From positions 20,235,820-20,299,819 of the forward strand of contig JASEVX010000012.1 of assembly GCA_031761405.1 (NCBI GenBank): a stretch of DNA of 64,000 nucleotides. Reading direction: 5' to 3'. Source of the DNA: Serripes groenlandicus (Eukaryota; Mollusca; Bivalvia; Cardiida; Cardiidae). The notes below the pieces were generated by a model. It made no database searches. It worked only from the letters and a program-made list of their open reading frames with translations, and was not told where the DNA came from. The position numbers and the translations under genes are program-made. This document shows positions 46,935-59,635 of the stretch, piece by piece (within the stretch, counting starts at the first letter, position 1; every line of letters starts with the position of its first letter).

Positions 46935-47640
46935 TTAATTAAACATGCATTGGTGGATACCGCGACCATGCGAGTCCACCGTACTTGTTATGATTATCAA
47001 CGTCTATGATTTTAAAAATAGTTTACTTGCGCAAATATCACTCTGTCGCACGTGAGTATTACTTTAGTACGCGGCATACCTTAGTAAGTTAGTACATCTG
47101 ACATGAACCAACAATGTCAACTAGAGTGGTAGCCTGACCTTATATATCGCTATCGCAAATGTAGTGATCGATTTAATAATTAAACAATTGATTTTTGTAA
47201 GTTCTACAGCCGACCCATACAACTTGATGTTTGAAATAATTAAAAGAATAATAAAGCAAATTACTTATGAATTTTGAAAGGTTAAATCGGTTTGATCCAC
47301 AAATAGGTAATCGCAGTTGACTTTTAAATACTAAATCGTTCAACGTTCGCCGCAATTCTTGGTGTATGCCTTACCTTGCAATGTAATGGTACGGGTAGGT
47401 AACTTCAGACTAAACTGATCATTATACCGATTTCTTTATAAGTGTGTTAACCTTGACTCATACATAATTTAATCGGTTCGACTGTTAATGTTTACAAAGC
47501 AACGACGATCAGCCAACAGTGTGTGTCCGGCTTATAGCCACCAGTAGTTATACCGAATTATCTATAATGTTTGTACCGCCTTCTTTCATTAATAATTTAA
47601 ACTGGTCGATTGAATATGTTAAAATATAAATAATGATCAG
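46935..47640. other. Spacer, no gene seen
   Basis: AT-rich single-copy-looking DNA without coding features. 47190-47260 and 47430-47480 repeat short 'ataatttaa..ggttcgactg' text. Confidence 0.4.
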
Positions 47641-47844
47641 CCAAAAGTGAGTGTTCGTCTTGTAGATACCAATATTTGTAAATAACTCTGATTACATGGG
47701 TTCTAACGTAGGATTTTAGAATCAGATTTTGTATAATTATGATATAATGTATCTTACTATTTATGAAACATCATCAAGGTAACTCTTTCCCTGATACAGA
47801 TCACATTTTAAACATTAGTTTTCAAAGAAGATGACTATTAAAAC

Positions 47845-47910
47845 AATGTGAGAAAGGGAGAAATCGCTCTAAAAGTGCAATTTCTCCTTTTCGAGAAACG
47901 TTTTCAACTG
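47845..47910. repeat. Dispersed palindromic element copy
   Basis: 'gagaaagggagaaatcgctc' mirrored by 'gtgcaatttctccttttcga', then 'cgttttcaac'. Paralogue of 325-390, with better matching arms. Confidence 0.7.
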
Positions 47911-48939
47911 TGTGTCAAAATGTACTATTTCAGGTAAAGGTTAAATAGTATGAAGATAATGATAAAAAATATCGGATCTAAGATTGTATTTTTGTGAATG
48001 ATATGTTGATACATTGATAGCAAAAATATGGATTTTTTTTATTTATATAATATTATATTGTGTGTGTTAAGATTTCCGTAATTCAAATATTTCATATACA
48101 ATTAGAATTTTCTGTTACCCCTTTCTTCAAAAACATTTTCACAAATATTTTACAAACTAAATGTTAAGTATGTGTTTTGTTATTGTTCAAAAACACATGC
48201 ACTTCCAGATTCATGCCAGATTCATGCCACGTTTTAATGCGAAATCACATAGCGTCCAAAGTAATGCATATCAGCGATCCATCGAATGCTGGACGTACGC
48301 AACGAATGGCCAGCCAATGTCTAACGTAGCGTGCTGTGACCGGTCACGTAACGTGTCTCCAATGGCCCATCAATACTGAAGCATTCTTTGGGAATTAACA
48401 TGCACGTTGCTTTATTGTAAAACATATTTTCTCTGGTTAAACTCTTTTTGCTTCAATAGTATTATTGAGAGAGTGTACATGGAATAGTCTATTGTTCGAA
48501 ATTCGGCGCTGAAAGGTACATGTAACCGTATAGCAAACAGTACTAGTAAATTGACTGTTAACAACATTATGAAAATGTACCAAATTATTACTGTATTTTT
48601 GCAAATGATTTGTTGATACAATGATAGCAAATATATGGATTATTATTTTCTTTATCAGCCGTGTGTTTGTTAATATAAGATTCTCTGAACGTTTAATTTT
48701 CTAATAAAAATAAAACCAATTTTGTTTTACTTCCGTTTTATTAGTTTGTTTACAGATGTTTGGTATTTCACATACACTTAACGCATTTTAATTGCTCTGC
48801 ACATCCGCTAGTAATAGCTGCCTGGTCTCAAGATCGAATACCAGCTTGATCAATCTTGTCTTCGATGAATGAAAACAATTATAATAATTTCCGTCAACCG
48901 GATTCAACAAGTGGGATAAAAGGTTCATGCGTAAACGAA

Positions 48940-49070
48940 GGCTGTTTCCAGGGAAGAATTATGCGTAGGGTACTGATGGGGCGAGAACGCCAGCATTGAT
49001 GAACTGGCAGATGTGATAAAACTGCATTATTGTTGGAACGTCTTTTCAGACCCACATTAACCAAACTGTT
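48940..49070 (+). mobile_element. SINE 3' portion
   Basis: 'ggctgtttccagggaagaat', 'gtactgatggggcgagaacg' and 'aactggcagatgtgataaaa' match the order of the 50341 element; diverged. Confidence 0.5.
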
Positions 49071-49234
49071 TTTAGTTATTTATCCCAATAGGATATATAC
49101 ATATATATATATCATGTAGTGATAAGTGCTTGGGTAATTTTGTTCGACTATTGCTAGATAACTTAACATATATTTGTTATGGACATCCCCGATCCTGTTA
49201 GAGAACAGATACATGTATTGTTAGTATGTGTTTG

Positions 49235-49490
49235 TGTGTATGGTATTGAGTTTTACGTAGGCCTTCAAAAGATTTCTGTCATATCATGGCATTTTCTGTG
49301 TTATATAATTATCAGTACTACTGGTAAGTTTATCCTGACATGAGCACATATGTCGTAATGCAATCACCACCATACTTTGCGCCAAACAACGGAAAGTCTA
49401 TGGTATGACCCGAAGGCAGATCAAACTCGGGTCTACTTCTCTCAATGCAGATACTGTAACCACTTAACTATTGAGGCGCGTTTGTTACTG
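49235..49490 (-). mobile_element. tRNA-derived SINE
   Basis: Same class as 11220-11530: body 'tattgagttttacgtaggcc', head region 'gcagatcaaactcgggtcta' read on the other strand. Confidence 0.5.
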
Positions 49491-49969
49491 TAATGTTTGT
49501 GGGCGTGAGTGTTTGGTCAATATAATATCTACATTCAAGAGGATCGAATTGTAATACAGACCTCACTTTAATAGACATTGATCTGTTACTTCTTAAATAA
49601 ATTTACAAAATGAACGTTTCCAAAAAAATTATGTTAGCCAAGAACTTCAAAGTCAATAATTATGTATAAATTCTTTGGATTTTGATGCCCAATTTAGTCT
49701 GCTTCTATACAGTTAGTCATATAGGTAATCTTCCACAGTCTTCTAAGATAACATTAGTTTTGGTATTCCGTTTTAATCTAAGGACTTCTTGCAAAAGTGA
49801 AGATGACCAGTACCTAAAGTTCTAGAATAAAAATATTCCCATGTCTAGGAAGACAACATATTAAAGATCAATGTCGATATAAAATGAACTCCAATATGTG
49901 TATAAATAGAGACAACTTTAATTGGCGTACCACCTAAGTACCATTTTCTGTTGTTCCTTAAAAAAGCTC

Positions 49970-50165
49970 CATTTCTAAAGAGAATAATCTTATTCCAATG
50001 TAATCAAAACTATTAAGTTGTTGCTGTAATTCAAATACTGTTTTAGCACAACTAGCAATGATAAAAAATTACAGTTTTTTTCTGAAAAAATATATTTACG
50101 AAGTAAGAGAGACAACTCGTTAATGAATACAATACAATGTGTTGTACTTGTAATATCCCCTTGTG
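49970..50165 (-). mobile_element. LINE reverse transcriptase remnant
   Basis: Minus strand reads 'FIIASCAKTVFELQQQLNS', the tract following the ADD box in the same family as 35528-35926. Heavily decayed. Confidence 0.55.
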
Positions 50166-50340
50166 GCTAACCTGTTATCGTACTGAGACATCAACAGTTC
50201 ATGAATGTCTCTTTTCATTCGATACATTCAAGAGATCGAAACATGTTATCATGATTAATGAGGTAATATGTATTAAAATAGCAACTGATGTTCAGCTTTA
50301 TATATGCATGAGTTTAAATTGCAGAACTTCATATTAAGAC

Positions 50341-50639
50341 AGAGCCCCGGTAGCTCAGTCGGTAGTGACGCGGGCTGTCATTCCAGGGGTTGTGAGTTCG
50401 AATCCCAGATCGACCAGCATTCTTTCCAATGTTTGACAAAAGTCATTGTGACCTGCGTGTTTCACCAATGGGCTGTTTAACAGTCTATGTGGAAAGCAGC
50501 CAGTTGCTTGGAAAGTATGTTGTGTGGTGTACTGGTGTGGCAAAACCAGGAAACGCAAGAGTAGGTGAAATGGTCGCCGTGATATGACTGAAAAAATGAT
50601 GAAAATGGCGTTAAACCACAATCACTCAATCAATTAATA
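50341..50639 (+). mobile_element. Full-length tRNA-derived SINE with 10-bp target duplication
   Basis: Head 'ccccggtagctcagtcggta' (A box) and 'gagttcgaatcccag' (B box), then the body with 'gtgtactggtgtggcaaaac' and 'gtaggtgaaatggtcgccgt', 3' end 'ggcgttaaaccacaatcact' and a 'caatcaatta' tail. ATATTAAGAC flanks it exactly at 50331-50340 and 50640-50649. Best reference copy of the family in the window. Despite the tRNA-like head it is not a tRNA gene, because the cloverleaf does not close at the acceptor stem. Confidence 0.9.
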
Positions 50640-50833
50640 ATATTAAGACGCGTAAGAATTTCCATCTTAATCGGAAAAACTAAAAAAATGTGTATCATGT
50701 TGACATGATAAAGTTTGTCAAACGTGTTCTTAAATCCAATTTTAAAGGCACATAAAATTCCACCTTTCCATGTCAGATATTTCTGTACTTTTGATTGAAA
50801 GCAAAATATTTTATCAACAGTTGAATAACCTTA

Positions 50834-51112
50834 TTGAAAACCAGATTGACACCTTTCAATTATGTTATTGTCCTCTACCTAATTATTAACCCGACAATTA
50901 ATTACAATCTAAACTATTTCATTAATGGTGATTTAAACGGCAGAACTGCTGTTGAATCTGATATTCTGAAATTGGATGATTACCTTAACGGCGATAAAAT
51001 TCCGTCCAATTACGCAGAAGTTTTATTACGGTCTAATAATGATCAAGTAACCGATGCTCAAGAGCGTCGTCTATCAAACGTTTGTAAAAATACTTCTCTA
51101 ATTATTTTGTAA
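50834..51112 (+). mobile_element. LINE endonuclease fragment, second family
   Basis: Reads 'YFINGDLNGRTAVESDILKL' (family GDFNART....DF...) and 'RLSNVCKNTSLIIL' (family LL.LC..TGL.I.NGR). It differs from the endonuclease at 12942/36330/58223 and looks CR1-like. Its downstream part is displaced by the following repeat; see 52111-52380. Confidence 0.75.
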
Positions 51113-51399
51113 TGACAGAGTAGGTACTGAAAAATATGGAAAATATACTTTTCATTATCATCAACGTTCAAGCACTGTTGATAAGTTCTCGCTAAATGTT
51201 AATGATTTTCAATATATTTTAACATTGCATATTGAAGAGCCATGTGAGTGTTCGGACTAATGTATTTTCCAAACATAAGAACTTGTAAAACAGCAACATT
51301 GAATGTGATAACATTGATGAACAGTATAGATGAACAGTTATATCGGATAAGCAAAAGGCTGATTTATTTAGGAATTAAAACTCCGAAAACAGATTAAAA

Positions 51400-51956
51400 A
51401 CAGGTCAAAAATGTTGGTACTGACAGAAAGGTCATGTCACAAGGTATACACATGTGAAATATGGTAGCCGTACCTGTTATGGTTCAAAAATTGTTATCGA
51501 GAAAGGCAACATCTAGGTCAAAGGTCAAGGTCGCAAGGTGTAAAATGTTGGTACTGACAGAAAGGTCATGTCACAAGGTAACCACATGTGAAATATGGTA
51601 GCCTTACCTGTTATGGTTCAAAAGTAGTGGTCAAGGTTAAAAAATAAATTGAGAATGCAACCTCTAGGTCAAAGGTCAAGGTCGCAAGGTCAAAAATGTT
51701 GGTACTGTCAGAAAGGTCATGTCACAAGGAATACACATGTGAAATATGGTAGCCGTACCTGTTATGGTTCAACGGAAATAACCAAGGTTAACATTTTTTT
51801 CGAGAATGGCAACATCTAGGTCAAAGGTCAAGGTCGCAAGTTCACATATTTTGGTACTGACAGAAAGGTCATGTCACAAGAAATACACATGTGAAATATG
51901 GTAGCCGTACCTGTTATGGTTCAAAGGTAGTGGTCAAGGTTAAAGTTTTTTTCGTG

Positions 51957-51993
<37 letters not shown>

Positions 51994-52047
51994 GTGCAGA
52001 CAGGCCAAAAACTAGATACCCACCGGTGATTCCGGGGGCATAAAAAA
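51400..52047 (+). mobile_element. Pearl/Helentron-like element: four core repeats plus GACA microsatellite
   Basis: Four units of about 134-152 bp, anchored by 'ttggtactgacagaaaggtc' at about 51414, 51548, 51699 (with one change) and 51851. Each carries 'gtgaaatatggtagccgtac' (one copy 'cctt') and most carry 'aggtcaaaggtcaaggtcgc'. A (GACA)n tract (51956-51993) and a unique end 'actagatacccaccggtgat' follow. Core repeats followed by a tetranucleotide microsatellite is the layout of the pearl-type elements described from oysters, thought to be non-autonomous Helentrons; family membership here is inferred from layout only. Confidence 0.65.
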
Positions 52048-52110
52048 CTAATTGCGATATTAAATCTTAAATATAAAAAAACTTAAGATATTATAACAGT
52101 TTCTACAGTT

Positions 52111-52380
52111 ATGATAAAAGAAAAAAAAAAACAGAAAAATAACAAAACATTTAGTAAAGCCCATGGACATAAATGGTTTATCAAAGATTGTTCTAATGCA
52201 CGTAAAAATAGAAATAGATATTTACCAAATAAGAAGAACCCGAAAACCGACAAATATTTAATGATTAAAATACATTCTTTATTTAACCACATAAAACGTC
52301 AACAAAAGCAAATCTATCAAAATAAGGAAATCTATATGTTAAAATTATCGACAAAAGCCCAACCAAAAATTATTTTATAG
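52111..52380 (+). mobile_element. LINE inter-domain fragment
   Basis: 'HGHKWFIKDCSNARKNRNRY' fits the family pattern KPWF..DC...R..Y that lies between endonuclease and reverse transcriptase of CR1-like LINEs, followed by the usual Lys/Gln-rich helix ('IKRQQKQIYQNKEIYMLKL'). It is probably the continuation of the element at 50834, split by the insertion at 51.1-52.05 kb. Confidence 0.65.
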
Positions 52381-52837
52381 AAAAGTGAAAAACTGAAAGC
52401 TTAAAGAAGTTAAATATAAAGGCCTGTGCACACTGTTGAGAGTTTGGGCCACGAATTGCTGCGAATCATAACTCATCATAACTCTTTTGTTGTCGTGTAT
52501 GACTCATACACATACATGTACATGAACAGATAAATATTCCTGTCTCCTCATGCCGCCAGTACTCTGCAAAGAGAAATATATGGCAAAATAAAGCAAATAT
52601 GATTATCTTAAATGAAATAATCACAAAAACTATAAGTTAAATCAAATAGTCAGAATATTATTATGGAATAAAATGAAGTATTTGAATATAAGTACAACAT
52701 TTATCAAAGCAATATGCTCAATCAATGCATAAAACAGTTTGAAATCTTGTGTAAGATATATTGGGTCTTCTGCGAATTTCAAAAGTTAAAGCAACGGAGT
52801 TAAACAGGCAGACCAAATTCAAGTTTATTAGTACTAT

Positions 52838-52910
52838 TGTTTGTTCGTTTGCTTAGGTTTTTACGCCGCTTTCAATATATAATGTCATATCACGGCGGAC
52901 AGGTAAGATG
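52838..52910 (-). mobile_element. SINE 3' domain fragment
   Basis: 'tttgcttaggtttttacgcc' and 'gctttcaatatataatgtca' then 'tatcacggcgg' are the complement of the common SINE 3' domain; preceded by a short TTTG-like tail. Confidence 0.55.
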
Positions 52911-54274
52911 ATATTAGTCCCATACCTTATATTTACATTCAGATAACACAAATATATAAGTATGAAACCATTACCACGCCACCTGCTGGAGCTCAAGAGT
53001 TTCATTGAAGCTATTCGTTCAGACCCATAAAGTCGGCTCTTACGGTTCAAGCGCAAACTCGTGTTGCCATTCTTATAGAGTTTCCCCAACCCCCAGGGGC
53101 GTTGTTGTGTGTTAGTGACAGTAAAATTTACATTGATTCAAACATAGATGGAATATTGACACAAATGATTAGGTATTTATTCATGCTCGTATTTTCCCAC
53201 GATACTGTCTCTTGTGAACATACTCCAGAATCCTTACAGATATTAATGCTTCATGATCTTAACTTTGTTTGTAAGAGATGGGGATATAACCAATACTAAT
53301 ATGAAAGCGCTGAAGGCACCAAAGTTGCGCGTGTCTCATGTCAAAAGGGGTAAGGCGAGCCATCCGCTACTAAATCAGACATTAAAACAAGTATGAAATG
53401 CTGTAGATTCAATTGTAAACTGTTTAGCTAAGCAATAGTCACGGCTTACATAGTTATGAATATAATTGAGATTAATCTTTTTTTCAAAGGCAAAAGAGGC
53501 ATATTATTATGTAACAGCGTGTGGCAATTAGATTGATAACTGTGAGATATCTAGTATAAGGCAAAACTACTCCGTCCAAGGAGGAAATGGTTTACGACCG
53601 TCAACATGGCTTGAAGGAATTTATTTCTAGGGTCAGGCTAGGAACATTTCTATGGAAATCAGAAATCTGCATGGATCCAAATTTGAAGGAATGTTGATGA
53701 TTACATTCAGAGGATGATATTTGTTTATATGTATACATTTATAATCGTCGTAAACATATTTCTGCAATAACAAACAAGTAATATCACTTTATATTTTACC
53801 AGATACATCCAAACTGCAGCTGAAGAATTTGACAGCATCTTGACACAAAAGAAGCAACAATCTTCGTAAATGACAGTGTAACAATTTGATAGTGTTAAAA
53901 ACAGTGTGGCAAAAGACAAATTTCTCATTATGTGCAATATGTCCTTTTGTTCCTATGTTTCAAATGTATTTTTCAAGTAGATTATTTAAGAAAATTGACT
54001 TTAGAGCTGATGTTAACATATAGAATGCATGAAACGGAAAACGAAAAGGAGTAACAGTTGTATACGATAAAGAAACTTTTAGATTTGCTACCAAACGTCA
54101 CTCCCACTGATAAGATTATGTATTGAGTCCATGATAAACAAACGTTAACAACTTGTAACACTTTCTCATTGAAAAATGTGGAACAAAATATTTGCGTTTT
54201 ACAATTTTCTCACATGGATAGAACTCTGTAAAATGTAAGTATTGACTCCTTGCCTTAACGTTGTGGGGTAATTA

Positions 54275-54395
54275 TTTTGACTGAATCGCTGGTGTCAGGA
54301 TTAACAGATCAGTAGAACTGGTTACGTACCAATGAACCACCGTTGTTGAACATAAACATTGTAGAAATTTGCGTAAAACAACATACAAACAAAAA
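54275..54395 (+). mobile_element. SINE 3' domain fragment
   Basis: Paralogue of 3685-3795 within the segmental duplication ('atcgctggtgtcaggattaa', 'cagtagaactggttacgtac'). Confidence 0.45.
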
Positions 54396-56464
54396 GACTG
54401 CTGATTTTCAGGAGTTTATGAACAAAAGTCCTTTTTTTTTTCTCTCATGAACACTACTTGTATGTATAAAAGTCCATGTCTATATAATTAGCAAGAGAAC
54501 CGCATGTGGTTGCTTGACGCTCGTCTTGTCCTATCCTTTTACACTTTATTTATTAAATAAAAAAAATATTCAAATTGTTAATGAATATTGTAGTATAATA
54601 TCAAGATCACACAACTGCTACTTTTCAAGTATCAACACAAGATTTACAAAAATATAAATCCAAGTTCATATACTTGATACGTAAGATCTTCATGTCTGAA
54701 AGATGGCTGTCACACTCTGTCAATACCATAAGCTCAGGCTTTGTGTATGGACAGCGAAATGAGATAAACATGCCTGTTGACAAATCCCTATATAATTGAC
54801 AAATATATCATTTGTATCTAGATAACAAATGGCTAGTTCAATAGTATAAGCTTCTGCACATGCCGTTGACGTAATTGTGTACACGTTTTGATACTAAATG
54901 TAAAATCTATAAAATCCTTTACTCCATGAGCCCCAAACACAATCAGAAGAAAGAGTAAGGATAAATATGTTTATACATATTTAATTTGTTGATACCACTT
55001 TATCAATTGTAACTAAAAAATAAAAATAAAAACACTCTATAATAAAATATTTCGGCAATAGGACTTCTTCAGGTTATATTTAACAAAGATCACACACCAT
55101 GTAGCGTCCATTCTTGAAAATATTGAACATGAAGACTAACATAATGATTCCATTGAATATTTTACCAGTTTTCTAGTTTTAGTAATAGTGATCTGGACTT
55201 TCACCCCATGAGCCTGAAACACTAACCTATCAAAAGATATTCTGACATACTTACTACAAACACAATCCTGTTACAGTATGATGTCAACTGAATTGGAAGA
55301 TATTGAATGTATTAATCTTCTCCTATTCTTAGTAATATTGAGCTTGAACAAAGTACCCCCAAACACAATCACAAAATTAGTGTCTTTCATAAGTGTGTTT
55401 CAAATTGTTTAAGAAGGGCAACAATACATTAAAAATACATAATAGATATATGTTACTTGTACAATGAATACTTCATTATATTGTTTATCTGATAGTTAAC
55501 AAGCTTTCCTAGTTTCAAAGTGATAGCTTTGATAGTTTTCATGTTAGTGACGACAATAGCTCGTCTGTTTTCAAAAACATTCAGTCGAACTCAAAACGAA
55601 CAATGACAAAGCAAGAGGCTCTCCCAACGTATTAGAAGAGGGGACATAATCACCGTTGAAAATCTGACCAATCGACATGTAAGAATTATGTGTTATATAT
55701 AACCGCCGATGAGAACACCAGGAACAAGGAAGCAACTTTATCATTCTTGATTTGAGGGATATTATAAAAGAGCCCCGTCGAGCTATGAGGGGTCTACTTG
55801 CATCTGTGGAAGGCTGTACTGAGCTAGTGCACAGTCTTACCAAAGTCTTCATTGTACACGTACATAAATGCACATTCTGACAAAAAACTGAAATGGAAGC
55901 CCCACTTGTTTCATGTCAATATTTATTTATATAATGTCAAAGAGGAATGTCATTAAGTCCCTAAATCCAGTCTGTTCTCACTTCACGAGTTTCAATAACG
56001 GCTTGGTCAACCTTCTGTTCAACGATTGACAAAAAGTCTTTGTAACAGCTGTCATACATGTTCACTAAGAGGAATAAATATATAGCTTGACTGTTAATAA
56101 TAGGAAGATAATGCAAACCTAAAACTTTTTTTTTTTGGCGAATGATTTGTTGAGTTCTTATTTTAATGATAGTGTGTATGAACATAGGCCCTTATCAGAT
56201 TTGAAACCTGCATGGGGTACTTATGGTACAAAAGAGTCTCTTTGTAAACACATGTATCCGTGAACTAGCAGCTGTGGTATTATTAACATACTATTACAAA
56301 TACCGTTCAGACCTTAATCAATCAAACATTATTGTTTAATTATTTATCACAATAGTATATATATATATCATATAGTGGTAAATACTTAAGTAATTTGATT
56401 CAACAATTGCTGACGAATTTAACATGTATCTGTCCTGGACATCCCCGACCCTGTGAGAGAACTG

Positions 56465-56840
56465 ATATTGCTACAAAGTATGGATTTTACGCTACTTTCA
56501 ACAGTATTTCTGACATATCACGGAATTGTCTGCGGAAACTATCAGAACTACTAGTAAGTTACCCCTGAGACAACCATATCGGTCATTATTTAATCCCCGC
56601 AAAACTGCACATTTCCTATTCTAGTACCGGTTTGTTTACTCAGGGATCGTCAATGCGTGAACTGTCGCTCTGATAGAACTGAACATAAACATTAAACAAA
56701 TCCCTAAACACTGTGCGTCAGGGAGGTATGCCATTACTACTGATTGAAATATCTTTGACCAGACGGGGGATCAAACCAAGGTATCCCGCTCTCAAGGCAG
56801 TCGCTGTGTAAACTTCACCTTTGAGGCGGTAATGTTATTA
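56465..56840 (-). mobile_element. tRNA-derived SINE
   Basis: Duplicate of 11220-11530, with an extra stretch 'ctgtgcgtcagggaggtatg' retained. Head region around 56760-56830. Confidence 0.55.
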
Positions 56841-57414
56841 TACTGTTTGTGCGCGTGAGAGTTTGTCAATAAAAAATATCTACATTGCGGAACATCAAAT
56901 TGTAAGACGTATATTCAATGCACAATAAGTCGTTTTCTTCAATAACCCTTATCCACTTGTAGACACATGTCGACACCACTGCAGTATATAACATTTGAAA
57001 GCAATGTCAACTTGTCTTCATATTGGAAGAATATCTAAACTGTAATTATGACCAACGCGATCTCGACAAAATCGTTTGTAAAATTCCAAGAAGTTAACAC
57101 ATCGCAAATTAGAAATATTTCTTGTTATAAACAACGCAGTTGAATGTGAACTCATTGTGTGTTAATAATACAGGCTTCGTCTAAATAGTTGACAATGCAT
57201 GACTAATTACATTTCGTGAACTATAGTGTATGTCTCCCACATGAAATGAGTGGAAAGATCATGGTATACAAATAAACATTAAATCCTTAATGTCGTCTCA
57301 GAATCAGATCTCATAAGAGACTACATGTTAACCGAAGAAAAACAATTTCCCGTAGTTACCAGTACCTCCATTTAATAAAGCAATTTATATAGGTGTATTT
57401 AAATCAACTTCCAT

Positions 57415-57700
57415 TACATTTTCATTACAAACAGTTTCATTAATATTAAGATTTGGTTGCAAGTAAACCTCTGTCTCAGCACATTAGCAATGTCTACAAA
57501 TATGAAACAACAGCAATATTTCTGCTGAAAACAAGATCCAGAACCTCGAGATTGCCAGAGTAAGACTGACATTTCGTAAATAAATAAAATAAAGATTGTG
57601 TACTTGTCTCCGTGTCACTGACAGGTAGTTCTAACTTTTTCTTGAGTAAGACATTACTTTTTTATGAGGTATTTCTGTACTATTGATTGTAAGGAAAATA
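57415..57700 (-). mobile_element. LINE reverse transcriptase fragment (degenerate)
   Basis: Minus strand reads 'CCFIFVDIANVLRQRFTCNQ'. Paralogue of 12091-12393 in the duplicated spacer. Confidence 0.65.
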
Positions 57701-58222
57701 TGTATCAATAGTTGAATAACAAGGACAATAAACCATCAATAATTATTTTCCGTCTAGCAAATGTTGAAATACCGCGATAATTTCCCTGGTCATTATTGTA
57801 TTGCTTTAACCTTAACCGTTTGGGATTACACATGTTATGGGTTTTCTATTAAAGAGGCATATTATTATACTCTATAAATGTTGAGCACAGGGGCAGCACT
57901 TAAAAACCTAAATCTTACACATTTATACAGAAAAAAAAGAAAAAAGGATGATCGAAATCGACCTGGGGGAGAGCGTTTGAAACGAGTAAACTGCAGAATT
58001 ACTTACTCCCCTCAAGAATGTTTCATGGATAGGGTTCTAGAATGCCAGAACAATATACGAAACAGGAATAACAGGTCAAGTTACTATGAAGATGGAGAGA
58101 TATCGCCTTGATAGTCCTGGCCTTAATGAAGTAAAATGGGACACACGGCAGGCACGATTACTTTTGCTTCTGGTCATTCTCTTTTGTTCTCTTTGCCACC
58201 ACATAATGCCGACCGTAACAAG

Positions 58223-58846
58223 AAGGGGTTTGTTTGCTATTTATGAAGCAATGTCCTCTAGAATAGAAACTAGTAAATGACGAAACGATGATTGCAAGGT
58301 AAATCCTTTTTACAACTAAAGAGATAAAACAGATATCACCCTGGTGATAGACAATACAAATAAAAGGGTAGGTAAACTTGACAGAGCCAGGGAACAAATA
58401 ACTGATAAGAAGGGACTAGTTGATATGAATGAAAACGTTGTGGTTTTGAATACTTTAACTGACAAACTGATCTTGTCATCAGAGGTAGCCTGTTCGCCAA
58501 CACAATTGTCTACAATGTCACCTTGATGAACATGAAGGGGTTTGTTTGCTATTTATGAAGCAATGTCCTCTAGAATAGAAACTAGTAAATGACGAAACGA
58601 TGATTGCAAGGTAAATCCTTTTTACAACTAAAGAGATAAAACAGATATCACCCTGGTGATAGACAATACAAATAAAAGGGTAGGTAAACTTGACAGAGCC
58701 AGGGAACAAATAACTGATAAGAAGGGACTAGGCGATATGAATGAAAACGTTGTGGTTTTGAATACTTTAACTGACAAACTGATCTTGTTATCAGAGGTAG
58801 CCTGTTCGCCAACACAATTGTCTACAATGTCACCTTGATGAACATG
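58223..58846 (+). repeat. 312-bp tandem duplication inside a LINE endonuclease fragment
   Basis: 58223-58534 and 58535-58846 are direct repeats. They differ at only about three positions that I could find ('gttgat' against 'ggcgat', 'ttgtcatc' against 'ttgttatc'). Both contain the endonuclease text 'TDITLVIDNTNKRVGKLDRA' on the + strand and end 'caccttgatgaacatg'. The match is much closer than between any other repeats here, so the duplication is very recent, or an assembly artefact. Confidence 0.92.
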
Positions 58847-59017
58847 TAGAGTTTAGAAGAGGGGTAAAACAAACGACCACGATCAATTGATTTGATACCT
58901 CTAATGTGACAATTTATCAATCAAGACCGGATTTTCCACTTAACTGAATAATAGGTTTCAAGAACTAGCTTGAGGGCAATTCTCTTTCAATGAAAGAACA
59001 ATGATTACTATTGAATA

Positions 59018-59115
59018 AGTTTGAAAACATGTGTGGAAAATGGAAAAGAAGCTTGTCATGAGCAATTTTTCTTTTGCCGCAATGTTTTCAAAAGTCGTCT
59101 GCTAAAGTGGCGTCA
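59018..59115. repeat. Dispersed palindromic element copy
   Basis: 'tttgaaaacatgtgtggaaa' mirrored by 'ttttgccgcaatgttttcaa', with 'cttgtcatgagcaatttttc' at the centre and 'gtcgtctgctaaagtggcgt' at the edge. Confidence 0.65.
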
Positions 59116-59449
59116 GACAAAATCTTCTTGTTAGAAAGGCTTAGTCTTCAGGTAAAATATAGACCTTTAACGTGCATTTGGTTATACGTTTACTCATATG
59201 ACTTTTACTCTTCCCAGTATGACCGACGTCAATGGCAACCCGTTTGTTATTACGTTCAGACTGGTATCTAGGAGGTATTTAATTTTAATTATTTCAGTTG
59301 TATGTGGTATGTTCACATGTATGTGTCCGACTTTATTTCAATGGTATGGTTCTAATTAAAGCTCATGATATACATTTAACTATACTCTTTTTAAATCTTT
59401 TGTGAAAAAAGTATATAAAGAGCTTGTTTAAATCACGTTCGATGTCTGA

Positions 59450-59635
59450 TTCCTGTGTTCAAAACCAGTACTCGCACCGTTTGTGTAGAAAGTCACAAAT
59501 TGTAGAATCATCTCATCACGGTATTCGACATCTGGACTTTTCGTACGAAATGCCGACGCTTTACAACTGTACCACTGTCTGGCATACTTATTGCTAGAAA
59601 CCAGCGGAATGTGGGTTTAATGCATTTAAGAATAT
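59450..59635 (-). mobile_element. tRNA-derived SINE head and flank
   Basis: Duplicate of 13745-13940. Confidence 0.5.

Larger units (their letters stand above)
47640..55950. repeat. Intergenic segmental-duplication block, right arm
   Basis: Collinear with 130-5270 (see there), but interrupted by insertions at about 48.4-51.0 kb (SINEs, LINE debris) and 51.4-53.3 kb (pearl-like element, LINE piece). 54480-55560 is the least interrupted stretch, very similar to 3860-4960 ('gcaagagaaccgcatgtgg', 'ccttcttcaagttatattta' types). No cadherin exon is present inside it. Confidence 0.8.

Noticed and set aside
50341..50415. Possible tRNA gene
   Set aside because: A and B boxes are present but the rest continues into a SINE body with its own target duplication; the acceptor stem does not close.
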